Source: Ilex aquifolium (lineage: Eukaryota; Streptophyta; Magnoliopsida; Aquifoliales; Aquifoliaceae). Taken from it: DNA of 64,000 nt. The notes under the pieces are model-generated. The model searched no databases. It was given only the letters and a program-made list of their open reading frames with translations, and was not told where the DNA came from. Where the stretch lies: assembly GCA_951799425.1 (NCBI GenBank), contig OX637391.1, positions 13,448,551 through 13,512,550 of the forward strand, in the 5' to 3' direction. A program made the position numbers and the translations under genes. The number at the start of each line of letters is the position of its first letter. Within the stretch, counting starts at the first letter, position 1. This document shows, in pieces, positions 35,229 to 46,801 of the stretch.

Positions 35229-36384
35229 TCATACCGTAATCCTGAATGATGGACCCAAAATTGGAGCACTCATCATCTTGATAACAAAAATTCCACAATC
35301 ATGACTATTAGGCTGCCGAGGAGCCCACTGCACTTGAGTTATGGGCCAGTGGATCAATGTTGGCCTGTGGTTCAGTACGACAAGTTCAAGGACTCTATCT
35401 AGTTCTTTAACCACATTCTTGACGGCAATGTATCTGTGCTCGTTGGGTAGCATTGGCAGTGAATCGAGTAGCATAACTTGTTGCTCGACTACATCAACCA
35501 AGCATAGATACCAATGTATTTTTTTGTCGTTGATGGATATATATATCTACATTTATACATAAAATAGATTGACGATTATATATATGCAGATATTATTGTA
35601 GAAATGATTCATCATAAATAGAGCAAAAAATAGTTCAAAGAATAGAGCAACTACATACCTTTTCACAGTCATTGAACTGTGAAATAAAGTACATTTGGAA
35701 ATCAAGCAACTCATACGTTTTTTCTTTGTATGTTCCTCTGAGTGCTTTTTGTTGGGTATTGGACAGAACTATGAGTACAAATTGAGAGTTTTAAACATTT
35801 TTTAAATTTATAAATGTGAAATGGATTACCGAAAACCATGTTGGTAGATACCACCATGACTTTTTTGTAAATGGATTAATCTTGACGGACTCAGGAATAA
35901 GATATGGTACCAAATTTATTATCTGCAAGAGGTCAAACAATAGAAAATCAAACTGACAACAATATCATGTTAGCCACAACATTCTCATATTAGTCAATAT
36001 TAAAATTATACTAAATAAATGTCTATCTAACTCACAACATCTATTAGCCATTTTGTTGGTTTTAAGGCTTCAATCATTGCTCCTCTCGACGCATAACAAG
36101 TTTCAATGCTCACCAATATCTCAATGTATCATTAAAGAATTGGATTAGTACTTTATGATGCTTCAATAATAGAGTGTTCAGGAAACAAATAGTAGATACC
36201 TCATTTCAAGGGACGTGTCAAATATGTAATTGAAGACAAACAATCTGTCATCAGCAGTTATTTCGTCGATTGGTGGATACTCCACACCTAATGATGGGTT
36301 CCACGCAGTACTAGAGTCTGAAATCTGCTTATAAAATACAATCTTAAATCTAGTTATTAAATATGAAATACAAACCTCATGGAT

Positions 36385-36512
36385 GGTCACCGTGGGGGTG
36401 TGGTGATCTTGCAAGCCTTGTATAATTTTGTTAACCTTACTTGCATTTACACTCGGGGTGTGGTGATCGTGCAAGCCTTGTATAATTTTGTAAACCTTAC
36501 TTGCTGTCACAC
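36385..36512 (-). repeat. ~63-bp coding tandem duplication in Ulp1-like copy 3
   Basis: Two units encode KIIQGLHDHHTPSVNASKV and KIIQGLQDHHTPTVTIHEV. A second short duplication just upstream gives GGLLDVEKDNVT and GGLLDAEKESVT. Confidence 0.8.
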
Positions 36513-38649
36513 TCTCCTTCTCCGCATCCAATAATCCCCCTGTCACATTGTCCTTCTCCACATCCAATAATCCCCCTAATGCAATTGTTCCTTTATTCTT
36601 ATTTTCATTTATTTCCTCCTCCTCATCTTCATCATTAATTCCTTTCTTATCCTCATTATCCTTATCCACATCCTCTTCATTATTTCCAGTCACATTCACC
36701 TCATTCTGAACATTCTCTTCTGTTGATCTATCCATATCCTTTAATATCAGATTTTTTTGATACTGCCTCCTCTGAACATTCTGCTTAAAAAAATAATACA
36801 TAGATTTACAACCATATAATGGGGTTTAATAATAATATGGATGGTATAATGCTGTCATACCTTCAAAATGTAGAACGGTGATTTCAAGTATCTCAAAGGC
36901 TTCCTCTTCGAAATTTTTCGCAAAATGTTTGGGGTGTATTTTTGTTGAGTGCATGAGTTGGAGCATGAATCCTTTGGAAGGTCATGTCTGCATACCAACT
37001 TGTTTGAAGTTTGTCTTGGTGTATCTTCCAGGTCCTTTATATCTGGTGTTTGAACCATTTGAAGTAAGACCCATACCCGATTTTCATGGTCGGATTCATT
37101 CGGTGCTTCTTCATTGGTTCCTTTATTATTCTTAATTTTATGTTGGCAGTTGGGAAGTTTAAGTTCTGTCATGGCATCCATGATTTTCTGCATCATGCAT
37201 ACCATTGAGGCGACTTTGGTAGATAAATCTACTTGATCCACCATAATTTTCTCCATTTTCTTTTTCATGACGGAAAATCTTTGTTCCTGAAAATAATATC
37301 AAATTATATTCTTCAACACAAAATTATAAATATTGTTTCATATATAACATCATTAACACATACATTTGATTTTTCTTCAGTCGGGGCATGAGGTGGCCTT
37401 ATGTTTGGTTCAGGTGCGCGTGCAGTGATAGGATGTACTCCTACAATTGGAACCTAAAACAACCATCATCATACAAATTTATATACACATCATTTAAATA
37501 CATACACATCATTTTCATCAAATTGAAATACATACACATCATTTAAGCACTGTAACATGATACCTCTTCCTCTTTTAGACTTTTTAAATTTTTAAAGATT
37601 GCCACACCCTCTTTGATTTCTACATCACCCCATGATTCGATATGCAGAATAGTTTGACACTTTTTTATTGGCACAAGGCAAACCCCTTGGCGAGTGACGT
37701 GCTGCACATAAAAAACCTACAACAAACAACTACTCTCAATTAGAAAAATAATTGCAATCACGTATACATTTGTTAATATACCAATTAATCATTTCATTAC
37801 CTTCAGAATCAATAAACAACCACTAATGTTATTTTGTTCATTTGTCTTATATCGTTGCACTCCCTCTATAAGGGCATCAAATACCAACTTTGCCCAGTTC
37901 TTCTCTCCCAAAGAACCAACTTCTACCACAGAATGAAAGAATGAACTATTAATGGAGTTCTTTGTTGAAGGGCACAATAGACATCCAAGTGCAAATAACA
38001 CAAAGACACAAAGAAAGTCCTGTGAATCTTCTTTCATTTTCTTTATTTTTTCGTTCAAATATTTCAAAGGAATATCCTTCATTCCAATGAACATTGACTT
38101 ACACAGTCCAATTATTTTTTTCGGCTGGGCCACTCGTGTCCACGTCTATCCCTCCATATCTCAATCCCAATATATATTCTACATCCATGGGAGAGAACTT
38201 AAGGGATTTTCCATGAATGTTCAAAATACATGATATCGGGTCAAACTGTTCAACCAACTAAGCGCACAAATCTCTCCTCAGTACTTTGCATTTGAGCTGT
38301 AACAAGCCTCCAAATCCAATATCTTCAATGGCCTTTTTTTGTGCTTCACTTAACCTTTGTATTACTTTCACAATCATTCCCGGAGAACATCTTGTTCTGA
38401 ACTGCAATTTCAAACAGTTGTATAAGAAAATAAAACAGATAAACCATTTAATATTATGACTTTGAACCTTTTCTCTTCTGTTAGAGTTCTCTTTGCGACT
38501 ATAATACTCTTCTTTTGAGGACTTCGCCATCTCTAAATATTTTTCTTTCTCGCTATATTTCAAATTCTTCCATTGGATGCCAAGTTCTTTCATCGCCTGC
38601 GATGATTGAGTAGCGAAAGGTTGTACAACATGAGATGAAGACAAAAATT

Positions 38650-38845
38650 CCTTGGTAAAGTGGAAACAAGCATTAATAAGATCATTGGAATAAAAAATAA
38701 GATCAACATAATATCATTTATACCCCATGGTCAAATTTTTTTATTTCCTTCTCTTTGATTGTCTTCAGACAATCCTTGCTATAGTGAAAACAAGCATCGA
38801 TAAGATCATTTGAATAAAAAATAAGATCAAGACAAATAGTTTAGC
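38650..38845. repeat. Tandem duplication of ~120 bp (intronic)
   Basis: 'acaagcattaataagatcat' with 'tggaataaaaaataagatca' recurs about 122 bp later as 'acaagcatcgataagatcat' with 'ttgaataaaaaataagatca'. It lies between 5' exons of Ulp1-like copy 3. Confidence 0.8.
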
Positions 38846-38985
38846 ATTTAGATTAAAAAAATCTCCCACTAGTAAAAAAGCCAGAAGGTTGTTGGGCGAG
38901 ATGGCTTAATAGCTTCAGCTTCATGTTCCGAGTCATTTGACCTTTTCTTCACCCTAAACATAAAATAAACCATTAACCACAAAAA

Positions 38986-39639
38986 TGGTTTCACCACATA
39001 AATTACGCTATTAACTAAAAAAAATGTTCACTTACATTATATCATTAGCTGAACGAGTCAAGACTTGGATTACCAGTACAAAGGTAAGCAATGAGGATTA
39101 TCAAAGACAAAGTCGAAAAAAAAAGAAAGCTGAGTTTCACACTACCTCATCCTTGGAGACTCAACAAAACCTAAACCAAAAAAACAAATACTTTTGTTAC
39201 GGTCAAAGAGATGGAGGGAATGTAACCAGTGTTTGTGCGGGTACGGTGAAAGAGATAGAGGGAAGACAAGTCCAGTAACCAGTGTTTGGGCAGAAAAGTG
39301 GGTGGAGGGAGAAGACAAGGTTTTTGTGATTTGTGGACCAAATATCACTAGAAAATAAAAAAATATTATATTGTAATTTGTGGGGTGTAAGTGTAGTTTA
39401 TATGTAGAAGAATTAAGGCCGGCCGAAGAAATCCAAGACCAATCGGGGGTTAATATCACACTTTTATCATTTTTATTCCTTAACTATTACACTTTTATCC
39501 CTTAAATAATCAAAAAATTTCTACTGTAGTCCAAAAATATTCAATATTTTTTAAATAGTCCCATTTTTTTATTAACAACAAATAAATAACGAATAAAATC
39601 AAATAAATAAAATAATTGTAAATAAAAGAAATGTAAATA
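38986..39639 (-). promoter_or_regulatory. Upstream region of Ulp1-like copy 3
   Basis: Holds first-exon-like and leader-like sequence on the minus strand, with pyrimidine-rich stretches near 39300-39200. No TATA box can be assigned with confidence. Confidence 0.35.
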
Positions 39640-41842
39640 ATGCTTCCAACTACTTGGGTAGGGGTATAATTTTTTTGGATTGGGTTCCAATTTTTGGGGT
39701 GACTCGGATTAACTAGATTACAACTTTTTTGGTGAGATTTAAACTATTTTGGATTGGTTATAAGCTTTTGGATGAGGTTTAATTTTTTATGATTGGGTTA
39801 TATTTTTTTTTGGTGGTTCTAACTTTTTGGGATAGAGTTTCAATGCATTAATTTTTATTTTTGGCCCATGTTTCAATTTTTTGAATTGAGTTATAATTTT
39901 TTGGGATGGGCTTGGGGAAAGGGTTCCAACTTTTATGGTGAGATTTTAACTATTTTGGATTTGAGTTATAACTTTTTGGGGTTAGATCTAACTTTTTAGG
40001 ATTGGATTATATTTTTTTGGAGTTTCAACTTTTATGGATTAGTTTCTAACTGTTAGGGTTAGGTTGCAACTTTTTTGGGGTGGGTTCTAACATTTGGGGT
40101 AGGGGTTACAACTTTTTTGGGTAAGGGTATAACTTTGTTGGGGTATAGTTTCAACTTTTATGCATTAGTTTATACTTTTTGCCTTGTGTCTCAACTTTTT
40201 TGAATTGAGCTATAACGTTTTGGGGGGGACAGGTTCCAACTTTTATGGTATGATTCTAACTATTTTGGATTTGGGTTATAACTTTTTGGGGTTAGATCTA
40301 ACTTTTTAGGATTGGATTATATTTTTTTGGAGTTTCAACTTTTATGGATTAGTTTCTAACTTTTAGGCTTAGGTTTCAACTATTTTAGATTGGGTTCTAA
40401 CGTTTGGGGGAGGGGTTCCAACTTTTTTGGGTAAGGGTATAACTTTTTTGGGGTGGGTTGTAACTTTTTGGGGATATAGTTTCAACTTTTATGCATTAGT
40501 TTATACTTTTTGAGCTTGTGTTTCAACTTTTATGAATTGAGTTATAACGTTTTGGGTGGATTCTAACTTATGTGGGAGGGGTTCCAACTTTTATGGTATG
40601 ATTTTAACTATTTTGGATTTGGGTTATAACTTTTTAGGGTTATATCTAACTTTTTAGGATTGGATTATATTTTTTTGGAGTTTCAACTTTTATGGATTAG
40701 TTTCTAACTTTAGGCTTAGGTTTCAACTATTTTGGATTGGGTTCTAACGTTTGGGGTAGGGGTTCCAACTTTTTTGGGGTGGGTTCTAACTTTTTGGGGA
40801 TATAGTTTCAACTTTTATGCATTAGTTTATACTTTTTGGGCTTGTGTTTCAACTTTTATGAATTGAGTTATAACGTTTTGGGGTGGATTCTAACTTATGT
40901 GGGAGAGGTTCCAACTTTTCTGGTATGATTTTAACTATTTTGGGTTTGGGTTATAACTTTTTGGGGTTAGATCTAACTTTTTAGGATTGGATTATTTTTT
41001 TTTGGAGTTTCAACTTTTATGGATTAGTTTCTAACTTTTAGGCTTAGGTTTCAACTTTTTTGGATTGAGTTCTAACGTTTGGGGGAGGGGTTCCAACTTT
41101 TTTGGGTCAGGGTATAACTTTTTTGGGTAAGGGTATAACTTTTTTGGGGTGGGTTGTAACTTTTTGGGGATATAGTTTCAACTTTTATGCATTAGTTTAT
41201 ACTTTTTGGGCTTGTGTTTCAACTTTTATGAATTGAGTTATAACGTTTTGGGGTGGATTCTAACTTATGTGGGAGGGGTTCCAACTTTTATGGTATGATT
41301 TTAACTATTTTGGATTTGGGTTATAACTTTTTGGGGTTAGGTCTAACTTTTTAGGATTAGATTATATTTTTTTGGAGTTTCAACTTTTATGGATTAGTTT
41401 CTAACTTTTAGGCTTAGCTTTCAACTTTTATGGATTGGGTTCTAACGTTTAGGGGAGGTGTTCCAACTTTTTTGGGTAAATGTATAACTTTTTTGTGGTG
41501 GGTTCTAACTTTTTGGGGATATAGTTTCAACTTTTATGCATTAGTTTATACTTTTTGGGCTTGTGTTTCAACTTTTATGAATTTAGTTATAACGTTTTGG
41601 GGTGGATTCTAACTTATGTGATAGGGGTTTCAACTTTTAAGCTATGATTTTAACTATTTTGGATTTGGGTTATAACTTTTTGGGGTTAGATCTAACTTTT
41701 TAGGATTGGATAATTTTTTGTTGGAGTTTCAACTTTTATGGATTAGTTTCTAACTTTTAGGCTTAGGTTTCAACTTTTTTGGATTGAGTTCTAACGTTTG
41801 GGGGAGGGGTTCCAACTTTTTTAGGTCAGGGTATAACTTTTT
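39640..41842 (+). repeat. Higher-order minisatellite array, left block
   Basis: Basic units of about 18-24 bp combine G-rich words (ggggtt, ttgggt) with 'aactttt'. Groups of about 16 units form a higher-order repeat. The word 'gttagatctaac' (or one-base variants) recurs near 39980, 40291, 40639, 40965, 41336 and 41685, so the period is about 310-370 bp. Small frames here are by-products of the repeat. Confidence 0.9.
41834..41842. repeat. 9-bp target site duplication of the MULE, left (taacttttt)
   Basis: Identical to 47020-47028 and directly next to the outer end of the terminal inverted repeat. Nine bases is the hallmark of Mutator-type insertion. Confidence 0.92.
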
Positions 41843-42060
41843 GGGTAAACCACATAAATGCCCCTCGAACTTTAGTGTCCGTTTTAAATTGGCCCCTGAA
41901 CATTCAATTGTACCAATTTAGCCCTTATACTTTTACATCTGTACCAATCAACTCAATTTGTCTATTTCAGACGTTAAAACTAACGGCAACATGGAAAGTG
42001 TCAGGAACTAGGGGCTTAATGGATATTATGCTCAGTGGATGTGGGTTTTGGCGCCAAAAT
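41843..42060 (+). repeat. Left terminal inverted repeat of the MULE
   Basis: Starts gggtaaaccacataaatgcc. Its inner end is at a GGCGCC palindrome (42050-42055), which sits at exactly the same offset (207) in the right repeat. Confidence 0.95.
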
Positions 42061-42209
42061 TTTCCCCCTTTCGCTCCTCCTGTTGCTCTGTTGTTGCAAT
42101 ATAAATGTGCATCTTCTTTGAATGACATGATTGGCAGACGATAGAGGGAGAAAGTGGGCTGTGCAACAAGGACACTGTAGAAGCATTGGATTCAACAGTG
42201 ATAGAAGCC

Positions 42210-42577
42210 ATGGATGTGTCTTGTAACTGCGGCACTATGGCAGTGTTGAAGACCTCATGGATGAATCAAAATCCAGGAAGGAGGTTTTATGCCTATGGCA
42301 AATCCATGGTAACTTTCATTTATGTTTTTTAAATGAAAGTGTTTCTCTTATCTTGTTTCTCTTACCTGTGGTAAATAAGAAATTGTTTCTCTTATTTTGC
42401 TTTATCACAAAATTTTTAAAGTGTTTCTCTTATAATTCAAATTTCATTTAGGGTGGGAGATGTGGTTTCTTTGTTTGGTGCGATCCGCCTATGTGCCTTC
42501 GTGCGCGCCAGATAATTCCTGGATTGATAAACCGCATTTCGACAGTAGAAAACCAGTTGAGGAGAAGGAGAAGATGA
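42210..42577 (+). CDS. Small GRF-type zinc-finger protein gene, two exons
   Basis: Exon 1 is 42210-42308 (ATG to a GTAACT donor), exon 2 is 42452-42577 (acceptor TTTAG, stop TGA), giving 74 aa with the frame kept across the intron. Residues read CNCGTMAVLKTSWMNQNPGR, RFYAY, then GRCGFFVWCDPP. This is the plant GRF zinc-finger pattern CxCG, NPGRRFY-x-C, CGFF-x-W-x-D. The third Cys is Tyr here (TAT for TGT), a G-to-A change that probably breaks the metal site. The tail is basic (LRRRRR). The protein lies in the mudrB position of a MuDR-like layout. GRF fingers bind single-stranded nucleic acid in other proteins; any role in transposition is inference. Confidence 0.65.
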
Positions 42578-42955
42578 GAGATTTGTTTGTGGATAGTGCT
42601 GATGATTTCGTGGTTGTTAATGTGGCTTATGTGGAGCAGCAATCATGAAGATGTAGTAAAGAGTCCATCTACTCAAAATGCACTGGGTACTGGGTGATAA
42701 ATTACACTAATTTGGGCACCAAAGTAGTACTGATGGTTGTTCAACAATGGCTGTAAATTGTATTGTACTGATGGTTTTTATTGTAATCATGTTGTGTAAT
42801 GCTTTTGGTAATGCAACTTGTTTTGGTTTTTGATTATTTAAGTGGAATCTGTTGTAATGAAGATGTAATGAAGATGTTGTGTAATGCTTTTGGTAATTAC
42901 TTAGAAATGAAACATCATTACAGGGATGTGTTCACAATGCACTGACGTAACAAAA
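42578..42955. other. Region between the two MULE genes, part 1
   Basis: Likely 3' untranslated region of the GRF gene. It contains a duplicated 'gttgtgtaatgcttttggtaat' piece (about 42793 and 42879). No gene was seen. Confidence 0.5.
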
Positions 42956-43158
42956 AGCACAGGCATAATCCTATACAAAACATCACTGTGATGACAAAAT
43001 GCTCAGGTATAATCCTATACAAAACATCACTGTGATGACAAAATGCCATGTTATAATCCTATATAAAACATCACTGTGATGACAAAATGCCCTGGTATAA
43101 TCCTATACAAAACATCACTCTGATGACAAACTGCACTGGCATAATACTATACAAAAGA
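42956..43158. repeat. Five tandem units of ~44 bp between the convergent MULE genes
   Basis: 'ataatcctatacaaaacatc' recurs near 42965, 43009, 43052 and 43096, with a weaker fifth copy at 43140. Each unit also holds a small 'catcactgtgatg' inverted repeat. Confidence 0.9.
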
Positions 43159-43182
43159 CCTCCAAATGCTAAACCTATTAAA

Positions 43183-46100
43183 CTAAGTTTTCTTGTTTCT
43201 CATTGCCTCAACTTGTTGTTTCAGTGATGATACTGACTTTGATTTTCCTGGCCTTACAAAAAAACGACCATGAGCTGCTGAGTGTGACCAGGAAAAGGTA
43301 GAACTTACTGGTTGTGAATTTGATGTGACAGTGGCTGGCACTGAGCTCCTAGTTGTTGGCCTTGATGGTTGTGATTGAGATTTGGCAGTGGCTAAGACTG
43401 AGCTCCTAGTTGTTGGCCTTGGTGGTTGTGGTTGAGCTGTGGCAGTGACTGAGAATGAGCTCCTAGTTGTTGGCCTTGGTGGTTGTGATTGAGCTGTGAC
43501 AGTGGCTGAGACTGAGGCTGGTCTTTGAGGATTGAATTGTTTTCCACTTCCTTTGAACCTTCTTACCTGAAGTGCATTAAAACAATTTTTTTTTTACCAT
43601 ATGCTTAATACCATAACTATGTAATACAAAAAACTCACTGGCAATTTATTCCTTCTATGACCAGTTGATGTCTGTTGATTCTACTAATGATGTTCATTCT
43701 GCTGTCCTTTCTGATTCTCTTCATTCTGCTGTCCTTGCTGATTCTGTTCAGCTTGTTGATCCATATGTGGAGCTTGCTGAGTATTCCTTTTACAACTTCT
43801 TTTGTTGTGGCCTGTATTCCCACATGTGGTGCATGTCATCTTAACCCTTCTCTTACCCAATTTTCCAACTTTGGGAGGCTCATGTTGATCCCTTTTTCTT
43901 GCCTTTTTTGGTCTACCTGGTTGCACATGGACAATTGGTGGGTCTAATGGAATTTTCCCTGTCTGAGGCCACATATAAGGGCCATTAATGGGCTGTAACA
44001 CATGACTGTAGTTTTCCAAATATTTGTCTCTCTTGAAATAATCATGCACATACATGTGTGGGTCACCACCATTGTAGTGAATGGCAGACACACCATGAGC
44101 ACATGGAATCCCAGTTAAATCCCATTTCCTGCAAGTGCAACTTCTATCCCTCACATTCACTATAAATTGTGACCCATCAGAACACGACACTTGGAAACTT
44201 GACACACCATTGAACCTGGGTCTACATGTCATAGACTCTACAATCACTTTCTCTAACCTTTGTCTAACAGATGGGCAATTAGGTCCAGGCAACCTAAGCA
44301 TAATTTCTCTCCTCCTTACTATCCTATCCATCAAGAGGTTCCTAATAGTTTCTAACATGGTAATGATAGGCTTATCTCTTGCTTCTAGAATGAATGCATT
44401 AAATGATTTAGCATGGTTATTCAGTAAGTGATCACACTTAAAAACAGTAGAGAAATGTGATCTAGCCCAGTGCTGTGGGTGTACAGATGTGGCTAGCCAA
44501 TCAAAAGCAATAACACTCTCATTTTTTAGGACATCCATTGCCTTCCTAAAATACTCCACTGTGGTAGCACTAGCACAATTCCACATCATATCTCTAAGCA
44601 ACTTTCCTTTATGTTGTTTTTTGAAATTGTTGTGCATATGTTTAAGACAAAATCTATGCTCACAATTTGGTAACAATGTGGCCACAGCATTGCCAAGTCC
44701 CTAAAATAGACAAACATATACATATTCAGTAAATGAAATTGAAAAAAAAAATTTAGATGTCAAATGAAATTCAGTAAATATCATACCTTATGTTGGTCAG
44801 ACATAAATGTCCAATGAAATTGATTAATCATATTCAGATCATCACATAGCAGCTCCATAAACCATTTCCATGTGTCAGTGCACTTGTTCTCCACAACTGC
44901 ATATGCTATAGGCCAAAATCCATTGTTTGCTTCTATCCCGACTACTATTAGTAGTTGACCAGGGTATGTACCCGTCGGGAAACAACCATCTATGCAAATG
45001 AAAGGTCTGCATCCTACCAAAAACCCCTCTTTCAATGGTCCCAGGCAGCAGCAAAATCCTCTTAAACATTTTATTTTCACTCCCAAGGTTGTTTTCTTCA
45101 TAATCAATTACTAATGTTGACCCTAGGTGTGTTCTTTTGATCTCTTCACAATAATCTCATAACTTACTGTATTGTGCCTTCTCACCACCTTTAATTACAT
45201 CTTTAGCGGTTTTTTTGGCTCTAAAAACCACATTTTTTTAAACACCCACACTATAATCTTCTTCCACAGCTTCCCTAAAGGATTGTAATGGCCATCCAGA
45301 ATTAGATCTAAGCTTATTCCTGTATGTTTCAGATAACCAATTTGTTGTTACATGTCTATTACGCCAGGCCCAATTGTAGTTCTGGTGCACATCATTAAAG
45401 GTCTTGATTTGTATTGTACTGCTACCTTGCATCTTTGAGGCAAAAATCATCTATTCGTATGGTGGCTTGCATTTGGCCCTCACCCTATGTTTCTCATTCC
45501 TAATAAACCTTATGTCTTTCCCCTTCCAAATGGCATAATTCTTAATAGCTTCCTTGAATTGTTTGGTCGAGGCAAATACCATTCACATCTTGAATTCAGG
45601 TTTCCTCATGTCTGTTAATGGCCTAAAATCTGGATATCTCCTCTTCGCAGTATCCAACTCATCATCATCATCATCATCAGATGAACTATGCAAATACTGA
45701 AGTTCATCTGATGCAACATTGTCAGATATAACATCATTCTCATTGGCATTAATATCAGTATTCATATTGCTCTGCCCAACACCTTTATCCCTCAATCCAC
45801 CCAATTCAGCTTCATTATCCACATAAGTATCAAACAAGTAGTCATCAGTTTGTCCATCACTGTTAGAGAAATCCTCATAATTTGATGTATCTGAGTCACA
45901 TGCATCAGAATTTTCCTCATTTTCTGAATCCTTGCCATCATCTGCAATGTCACATTCTGTATTGGGGATATACTCATCTTCATTTGGTGTGTCGTGTTCT
46001 AGGTATACTTCAATTACCCTGATATTTGGAACCCACTCTAACATTGCTGATATATCATAATCACACTTTAACACCCTCAACCCTTTTGTGAGATCCATAT

Positions 46101-46582
46101 GTGGAACTTTATACTGATAACCAATAACCCCTGTACACCCTAATTCCTTTTCCATGTCACTTATCTCAGGGATGGAGATTAGGTCAGGATCACACCAATC
46201 AACATGCCTAATATACCCACCCTTATATACCATTTGAGGCATGCACTCAAATTTTTCACCATAATGCAACTCTATGGTGAATAACGTTGAGTTCACACCT
46301 ATGCAAAAAGTTAGAAAACATCTTCAATCATACCCAGTATATCCTATACCATAAACAATAAAAAAAAAAGCACAAGACAATTGCTTTGTCTCCCACTCAG
46401 ATTAAGGAATATCGTAAAAAAACAACAAAATCCATTCGAAACAAGAGCTTGTAGAATATTAAACCAGTTCAAAACAAAACCCAACATCTTCTACACTTTT
46501 CAAATCCAATAACTGTATAAACAACTAATTTTACCACTTTCACACGTACAAATGAATTAAAAATTTCACACTTACCATACAT
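43183..46582 (-). pseudogene. mudrA-like: mudrA-like MULE transposase, several premature stops
   Basis: Exon 1 holds ATG 46582 (MYG) with donor at 46575; the frame resumes after TTTGCATAG near 46299. Order: PB1-like N-terminus (TLFTIELHYGEKFECMPQMV), acidic region, and a MULE N-terminal DNA-binding segment (45570-45130). The DDE core has FICIDGCFPTGTYPGQLLIV (first Asp) and WTFMSDQH (second Asp). Then come HRFCLKHMHNNFKKQHKGK, the SWIM finger CTCRKWDLTGIPCAHG, the knuckle CTTCGNTGHNKRSC, a Gln-rich linker and a Pro/Thr/Arg tail. In-frame stops: TGA near 45581, TAG near 45451, TAA near 45239, TGA near 45159, and TAG-TAG near 43682-43677. One frame change lies between 45240 and 45110. Most stops fit Trp or Gln codons hit by C-to-T or G-to-A changes. 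Confidence 0.88.
43300..43520 (-). repeat. Three ~66-bp coding repeats in the transposase tail
   Basis: Each unit encodes QPPRPTTRSS or a close variant, separated by Ser/Ala/Thr-rich spacers, downstream of the knuckle and before the stop at 43183. Confidence 0.85.
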
Positions 46583-46801
46583 TTGATCTGGATTAAAAGC
46601 AACATCCACTGGTCGGATTCCCAAGGCATGTCTGCTTGATGAACACAAGCCCTCTTCAACAAACTGTAACTGGTTCTTCTCAATCGTCCTTGGAATGAAT
46701 TTCTGCACATGATCCACAATGAATTTGTGGCAATGGATACAAATCGAATTTGGGGGAAGACGTTTGGTGAACTGTGATTCTCGAGGAGGGAAAGGGGAAG
46801 A

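Larger units (their letters stand above)
35229..38985 (-). pseudogene. Ulp1-like protease gene, copy 3, with HMG-box-like N-terminus; nearly intact
   Basis: Minus strand. Exons from the 5' side: VKKRSNDSEHEAEAIK (about 38950-38895), then an HMG-box-like segment (MKELGIQWKNLKYSEKEKYL, EMAKSSKEEYYSRKE; 38600-38480). A TTGCAG acceptor leads into RTRCSPGMIVKVIQRLSEAQ, GFGGLLQLKCKVLRRDLCA, a TAG in place of an expected Trp (38265-38263), then LVEQFDPISCILNIHGKSLK and VEYILGLRYGG. A one-base slip in an A run (about 38120) precedes KKMKEDSQDFLCVFVLFALG and NWAKLVFDALIEGVQRYK. An acidic exon with internal repeats lies at 36178-36801. The protease exon has His in HWYLCLVDV (35516-35514), Asp in LLDSL (35465-35463), Gln in PRQPNSHDCG and Cys (35297-35295). 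Only two clear lesions were found, making it the best-preserved copy. Confidence 0.75.

Noticed and set aside
42956-43158. Regular 44-bp repeats considered as a CRISPR-like array
   Set aside because: The units are contiguous without unique spacers, and the setting is a plant nuclear transposon.
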